Source: Pseudomonadota bacterium (GTDB lineage Bacteria > Pseudomonadota > Alphaproteobacteria > Rhizobiales > Xanthobacteraceae). Taken from it: 10,311 bases of DNA. The stretch's first letter is position 1, and each line of letters begins with the position of its first letter. The stretch spans positions 1 to 10,311 of the forward strand of contig JAEYAU010000300.1 in the NCBI GenBank assembly GCA_023404705.1, in the 5' to 3' direction. The position numbers and the translations under genes are program-made. Under the pieces are notes generated by a model, which saw only the letters and a list, made by a program, of their open reading frames with translations, was not told the origin of the DNA and did no database searches. Below are positions 6,546 to 10,311 of the stretch, one piece after another.

Positions 6546-6557
6546 CTTTGCGGTTTT

Positions 6558-7631
6558 CTATTGTTCCACCATCTCGACGCGCCGGTTCTTCGCCTGGCCG
6601 TCCTCATTGCGGTTCGAAGCCACCGGCGCGAGCGGGCCGAGGCCGCGCGGCGTCATACGCTTCGGATCGATGCGATACTTGGCTGCGAGCGTCTTGACTA
6701 CTGCCTCGGCGCGCCGGTTGGACAGGCCGACATTGTAGTCCAGCGTGCCCTTATTGTCGGTATGCCCGATGATGTAGACGCGCGTCGCCGGATTGGCAGA
6801 GAGAAATTTCGCCATCTCGGAGAGCTGCGGTTCCGACTCCGGCTTGATATCGGCTTTGTCGAAGTCGAACTGGATCCCGTAGAACACGGCCCGCCCCTCG
6901 TTCATCACCTTGCCACCGATCTCGGCTGCGCTGACCAGCACCATGCGCTGTTCCATGGCGCGCGGCTCGACCACCTCGACCAGCACACCGGCACGATCCT
7001 GCAGGGCCGCCGAATTATTGCCGAACTGCCCGCCCCGATGCAGGCCGCCATAGACCGCGACATAGGTGTCGCTGTCGGGCTTCTTGAACAGGCTGTAGCG
7101 CACATCGATCATTTGATCGAACATGGCGTCGATCATCAGCTTGCGGATGTGCTCATAGTTCTCGCCCACCACCTTGGTCTCGGGCAGGTTCCAGCGATAT
7201 TTCAGCAGCACGAAGCTTTCGCCGCATTCCTCGCGCGCGCAGCGATAGACGAGCTCGAGCCCTTTGCCGCGCACCGCCTCCTCGAAATTGGTGATCACCT
7301 CGAGCGCCGAGCGGCCCTGCGGCGCCACATAGATCGAGCGCGTGACGCGGCCCTGCGCGGTCACCATGGCGGAGAACTTCTTGTCGTTCGCATAAGTCTT
7401 GCCTTGCGCCGGCCCGCTCGGCAGCCGCAGCTCGTCGAACGCCTTCACGGTCTGCGCGAGCAGCGCCGAGTCCCGATACCGGCCGGTGAGCGGGTGGTCG
7501 CCCGCGCGCGGCACGTCGCGCGACAGCAGCGCCGCGACCTCCGGCGAGACCTGCGCGGCGGCCGGCGACGCGAGACCGCAAGCCGCAAAGCCCAAGCTGA
7601 GTCCGAGTATCAATCCGTGAGTGCGTTTCAT
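6558..7631 (-). CDS. Exported OmpA-family protein with DUF4892-like N-terminal region
   Basis: A 357-aa protein. Residues 1-26 form a signal peptide (basic start, hydrophobic core, ASPAAA-Q cleavage site); a cysteine at 18 in FAAC is lipobox-like but a poor fit, so periplasmic or outer-membrane-associated export is preferred. Residues about 38-240 resemble DUF4892 (by recall), with a possible cysteine pair at 131 and 136. Residues about 249-355 are an OmpA-like peptidoglycan-binding domain: IQFDFDKADIKPES, GHTDNKG with D292, and LSNRRAEAV with R307, the aspartate and arginine that bind diaminopimelate in OmpA proteins. It is thus likely to tie an envelope component to the cell wall. No beta-barrel is apparent. 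ATG at 7631 has a GAGGGAAAGGGA ribosome site; the 18-codon longer frame to 7685 lacks a signal-like start. The DUF1489 gene lies 106 nt upstream and the dioxygenase 49 nt downstream. Confidence 0.9.
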   Translation of the reverse strand: MKRTHGLILGLSLGFAACGLASPAAAQVSPEVAALLSRDVPRAGDHPLTGRYRDSALLAQTVKAFDELRLPSGPAQGKTYANDKKFSAMVTAQGRVTRSIYVAPQGRSALEVITNFEEAVRGKGLELVYRCAREECGESFVLLKYRWNLPETKVVGENYEHIRKLMIDAMFDQMIDVRYSLFKKPDSDTYVAVYGGLHRGGQFGNNSAALQDRAGVLVEVVEPRAMEQRMVLVSAAEIGGKVMNEGRAVFYGIQFDFDKADIKPESEPQLSEMAKFLSANPATRVYIIGHTDNKGTLDYNVGLSNRRAEAVVKTLAAKYRIDPKRMTPRGLGPLAPVASNRNEDGQAKNRRVEMVEQ

Positions 7632-7721
7632 TGGATCCCTTTCCCTCGCATGCGACGTTGCTGAGCGCGTGGCGCATTGCGGCACGTCTCTTCGTCGCGG
7701 TCGATCGGTTCGGGGTTCAAC

Positions 7722-7737
7722 CGGCGGCGCACCGCCG
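7722..7737 (-). terminator. GC-rich hairpin directly after the DUF1489 stop codon
   Basis: CGGCGG and CCGCCG form a perfect 6-bp stem with a 4-nt loop, beginning at the base next to the DUF1489 stop codon. No U-run follows on the minus strand, so intrinsic termination is doubtful. It may mark the end of the carboxylase/DUF1489 transcript or be chance in GC-rich sequence. Confidence 0.25.
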
Positions 7738-8175
7738 TCAAAGCAGGCCGAGCTCGCGCAGCTCGCGGCGCATCTGCTCGGGCATGTCGCGCGCGCCGGG
7801 CGCGGCGCGATCGAGATCGGCGGGCGCGTCCTTTTCGGTCAGGTAGCGCCAGCCCTGGAACGCCCGATAGGGCCGCGGCTGCACCAGCACGACCTTCGGC
7901 TGGAGCACCAGCCGGCAGCGGTGGATGCCGTCCTTGTCCGTGAAGGGCCGCACGTCGATGAGCTTCTGGCGGCACAGCACCTCGCCGCGGATCACCCAGA
8001 ACAGCGAGCCGCCGTCGAGCAGCTCCTCGCAGCGCTTCGGGACCATGCGCGTGGTGTGGAAATGTTCCGCCTTCTCGCCGCGCTTCTTCTTCTGCGCCAG
8101 GCGCTCCTTGATCCAGTCCTCCAGATCCTTCACGGAGTCGCAGCCGACGCAGAGCTTGATGAGATTGAGCGACAT
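7738..8175 (-). CDS. DUF1489 family protein
   Basis: A 145-aa protein of unknown function, recognised from its N-terminus: LIKLCVGCDSVKDLEDWI (5-22) is the hallmark of the alphaproteobacterial DUF1489 family, and the length is usual for it. Also seen: a basic stretch at 29-35 (KKKRGEK), TTRMVPKRCEELLDGGSLFWVIRG in the middle, and a C-terminal FQGWRYL segment. It has two early cysteines-histidine sites (C9, C12) but no clear metal motif. There is no signal peptide or membrane segment, so it is probably cytoplasmic. The start codon comes 2 nt after the carboxylase stop (TGAGCATG), with a GAGGAGAAGG ribosome site inside the end of that gene, so the two are surely cotranscribed. A link to acyl-CoA carboxylase function is only suggested by this arrangement. 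Confidence 0.88.
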   Translation of the reverse strand: MSLNLIKLCVGCDSVKDLEDWIKERLAQKKKRGEKAEHFHTTRMVPKRCEELLDGGSLFWVIRGEVLCRQKLIDVRPFTDKDGIHRCRLVLQPKVVLVQPRPYRAFQGWRYLTEKDAPADLDRAAPGARDMPEQMRRELRELGLL

Positions 8176-8177
8176 GC

Positions 8178-10121
8178 TCAGGCCTTCTCCTCGATCAGCA
8201 TGATCTTCGCATTCTCGGCGACCTGGCCGCCGACGCTCGCCGCGATCTCGCCCACCACCCCGTCGATCGGCGCGAGCAGCGCGTGCTCCATCTTCATGGC
8301 CTCGATCACGGCGAGGCGCTGGCCCTTCTGCACGCTGTCGCCTTGGGCGACGAGCAGCGCCAGCACCTTGCCGTGCATCGGGGCCGTGACGAGGCCGCCG
8401 CTGTCGAGGTGGTCGATATCGAGACTGTCATAGGATTTCAACGCCACCTGGCGCTGCACGCCGTCCGCGATCGCGATCACGCCGTTCGCGACCGGCACGA
8501 GATGCGCGTCGCTCGCGGCGCTCTCGCCGTCGACCGTCACGCGCCGTCCGTTCTGCCACGTGACGGTGGCGCGGCGCGCATGGCCGTCCACCAGCACCTC
8601 GAGCTCGAGCCGGCGCGCGCCGGTCAGCATGAAGCCGTCGTCCGCGCTCCAAGGATCGCGCCAGGCGCCGTTCTCGTTCTCGGCCTGCGGGCGCTTGCGC
8701 TCCAGCAGCGCATCGACGGCCCTGGCGATCACGCGCGCCTCGGCCGCGGGATCGACGTGGATCAGATCCGCGAGATGCCGATCGATGAAGCCTGTGTCGA
8801 AGCGGCCTGCAATGAACTCCGGATGACTCGCCAGCGCGGCGAGGAAGCCCGCATTGGCCCGCGGCCCCGCCACGACGGTGCGCCGGAGCGCGTCCGCGAG
8901 ACGCGCGAGCGCTTCCTCTCGGCTTCCGCCGTGCGCGATGACCTTGGCGATCATCGGATCGTAATAGGGCGAGACCGTTGAGCCCTGCGCAACGCCGGTG
9001 TCGACGCGGATCCCCTCGCCCTCCGGCAGGTCGAGCGCGACCAGCGTGCCGGTCGACGGCAGGAAGCCCTTTTCGGCATCCTCCGCATAAAGCCGCGCCT
9101 CGACCGCATGGCCGCGGATCGGCACCTCCTCCTGCATCAGCGGCAGCGTCTCGCCCGCCGCGATGCGGAACTGCCATTCGACGAGATCGAGCCCCGTGAT
9201 CGACTCCGTCACCGGATGCTCGACCTGCAGCCGTGTGTTCATCTCCATGAACCAGAAGCCGGCTGGATCGAGGCCCTTCGCACCGTCGGCGATGAACTCC
9301 ACGGTGCCGGCGCCCACATAGCCGACCGCGCGCGCAGCCTCGACGGCGGCCCTGCCCATCGCTTCGCGCACCGCCGCGGTCATGCCGGGCGCCGGCGCCT
9401 CCTCGATCACCTTCTGGTGCCGGCGCTGCAGCGAGCAGTCGCGCTCGTTGAGATGGATCACGTGGCCGTGCCGGTCGGCGAAGACCTGCATCTCGATGTG
9501 GCGCGGCGCCGCGACGTAGCGCTCGATCAGCACGCGCGCGTCGCCGAAGGCCGACTGCGCCTCGCGCATGGCGCCTTCCAGCGCGGCCTCGAAATCCGCG
9601 TGCTTGTCGACGCGCCGCATGCCCTTGCCGCCGCCGCCCGCGACCGCCTTGATCAGAACCGGATAGCCGATCTCGTAGGCCTTCTGCTTGAGGAACGTCG
9701 GCTCCTGCCGCTCGCCGTGATAGCCGGGCACCACCGGCACGCCGGCCTTCTCCATGATGCGCTTGGCCTGATCCTTCAGGCCCATGGCGCGCATGGCGGC
9801 GGGCGGCGGCCCGACGAAGACGATGCCGGCCGCTGCGCAGGCCTCGGCGAACTCGGCGTTCTCGGCAAGGAAGCCGTAGCCCGGATGCACGCAGGCGGCA
9901 CCGCTCCGGCGCGCCACCTCGATCAGGCGCTCGATCGACAGATAGCTCTCGCGCGCCGGCGGCGGGCCGATCGGATGCGCCTCGTCACAGAGGCGGACAT
10001 GCGGCGCATCCGCATCGGCCTCGGAATAGACCGCGATGGTGCGCAGGCCGAGCCGCCTGGCGGTGCGCGCGATGCGGACCGCGATCTCACCGCGGTTGGC
10101 GATCAGGACGGACGTGAACAT
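8178..10121 (-). CDS. mccA: Acyl-CoA carboxylase alpha subunit (biotin carboxylase + biotin carrier), best fit methylcrotonyl-CoA carboxylase
   Basis: A 647-aa protein. It carboxylates its own biotin with ATP and bicarbonate; a separate carboxyltransferase subunit, not in this window, moves the CO2 to an acyl-CoA. Seen: the Rossmann-like start LIANRGEIAVRI (6-17); ATP-binding lysines K120 and K158; glycine loop GGGGKGM 162-168; HIEMQ 208-212; K238; E275; the ligand cluster MEMNTRLQVEH 292-302 with E293, N295, R297 and E301; and R343. A BT-type linker region follows (about 450-570), then a biotinyl domain with the biotin site EAMKME, lysine K610. The VPVVPGYHG and RTARRLG segments and the length favour methylcrotonyl-CoA carboxylase (leucine breakdown) over propionyl- or geranyl-CoA carboxylase; this is moderate. 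The start at 10121 lacks a clear ribosome site. The gene is intact and coupled to DUF1489. Confidence 0.93.
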   Translation of the reverse strand: MFTSVLIANRGEIAVRIARTARRLGLRTIAVYSEADADAPHVRLCDEAHPIGPPPARESYLSIERLIEVARRSGAACVHPGYGFLAENAEFAEACAAAGIVFVGPPPAAMRAMGLKDQAKRIMEKAGVPVVPGYHGERQEPTFLKQKAYEIGYPVLIKAVAGGGGKGMRRVDKHADFEAALEGAMREAQSAFGDARVLIERYVAAPRHIEMQVFADRHGHVIHLNERDCSLQRRHQKVIEEAPAPGMTAAVREAMGRAAVEAARAVGYVGAGTVEFIADGAKGLDPAGFWFMEMNTRLQVEHPVTESITGLDLVEWQFRIAAGETLPLMQEEVPIRGHAVEARLYAEDAEKGFLPSTGTLVALDLPEGEGIRVDTGVAQGSTVSPYYDPMIAKVIAHGGSREEALARLADALRRTVVAGPRANAGFLAALASHPEFIAGRFDTGFIDRHLADLIHVDPAAEARVIARAVDALLERKRPQAENENGAWRDPWSADDGFMLTGARRLELEVLVDGHARRATVTWQNGRRVTVDGESAASDAHLVPVANGVIAIADGVQRQVALKSYDSLDIDHLDSGGLVTAPMHGKVLALLVAQGDSVQKGQRLAVIEAMKMEHALLAPIDGVVGEIAASVGGQVAENAKIMLIEEKA

Positions 10122-10226
10122 GGGGGAGTTCTAGCCCATGCGGGGCCCGATGAGGATCACCGCATGGCACTTGTCCTCAGGCAGACTTTTCTCAGACGAG
10201 GCGGGTGCCGCCGCAGCGGAAGCCCG

Positions 10227-10311
10227 TCACTGCGCCGGCGCCTGCGGAACGAGCTGCACCGGCGGCGCCACCCGCTCGGCGTCCTTGGCACGCGGCTGCG
10301 CGGTCCGCGCC
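10227..10311 (-). CDS. C-terminal tail of an unidentified minus-strand gene (5' part outside window)
   Basis: On the minus strand a frame enters from the right edge and ends at a TGA at 10229-10227. The 27 whole codons encode a Pro/Ala/Val/Gln-rich tail ending in VQLVPQAPAQ. All but two of the codons end in G or C, as expected for a real gene in this genome, and the plus-strand alternative through the same region is an Arg-rich shadow. Too little is visible to name it. It lies 105 nt upstream of the carboxylase gene in the same direction; mccB or an acyl-CoA dehydrogenase would be typical there, but nothing in the tail shows this. Confidence 0.5.
   Translation of the reverse strand, partial: ARTAQPRAKDAERVAPPVQLVPQAPAQ

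Noticed and set aside
6529..6556. Plus-strand GGAAC-N17-GGTT match to the EcfG promoter
   Set aside because: It points antisense into the 3' end of the OmpA gene and coincides with the strong hairpin, so the match is probably chance.
10160..10311. Plus-strand ATG frame running off the right edge
   Set aside because: The product is Arg-rich and lacks any family signature; the minus-strand tail in the same place has much better codon use.

Overview
The window is a compact, high-G+C stretch of chromosome whose gene content points to an alphaproteobacterium, probably of the order Hyphomicrobiales (Rhizobiales) or a close relative. The evidence is a MipZ division-site ATPase, a Tim14-like membrane J-protein, a DUF1489 protein, a SPOR-tailed penicillin-binding-protein fragment, an HWE/HisKA_2-type histidine kinase and an EcfG-type promoter candidate. 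No species can be named from the sequence. No gene-free gap exceeds about 210 bases, and no rRNA, tRNA, CRISPR array, transposase or phage gene was seen.

Left part (1-3500): the 3' end of a plus-strand cell-wall gene, probably a D-alanyl-D-alanine carboxypeptidase with a SPOR tail, runs convergently into a minus-strand group read as mipZ, then a VWA-domain protein, then a membrane-anchored J-domain protein. The last two are 2 nt apart and probably translationally coupled. An 86-bp imperfect palindrome of REP type lies just after the mipZ stop codon. mipZ is divergent from panC (pantothenate synthetase).

Middle (3500-5570): panC is followed by a convergent 75-codon ribbon-helix-helix-like gene. 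That gene has a good EcfG (general stress response) promoter match upstream. Divergent from it, after an unusually A+T-rich leader, is a 217-aa orphan histidine kinase made only of the HisKA_2-type and ATPase domains. The pair looks like a small stress-signalling module and is the most interesting part of the window.

Right part (5567-10311): all genes lie on the minus strand. In transcription order they are the tail of an unidentified gene, a biotin-dependent acyl-CoA carboxylase alpha subunit (best fit methylcrotonyl-CoA carboxylase, leucine breakdown), a DUF1489 gene 2 nt behind it, an exported OmpA-family protein, and an intradiol ring-cleavage dioxygenase. The 49-nt gap between the last two holds a perfect 10-bp GC-rich hairpin. 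This hairpin competes with a second hairpin that would hide the dioxygenase ribosome-binding site.

Most genes are ordinary housekeeping or accessory genes. No wholly new multi-gene system is evident; the stress-signalling pair, the SD-overlapping hairpins and the palindrome are the points worth checking.
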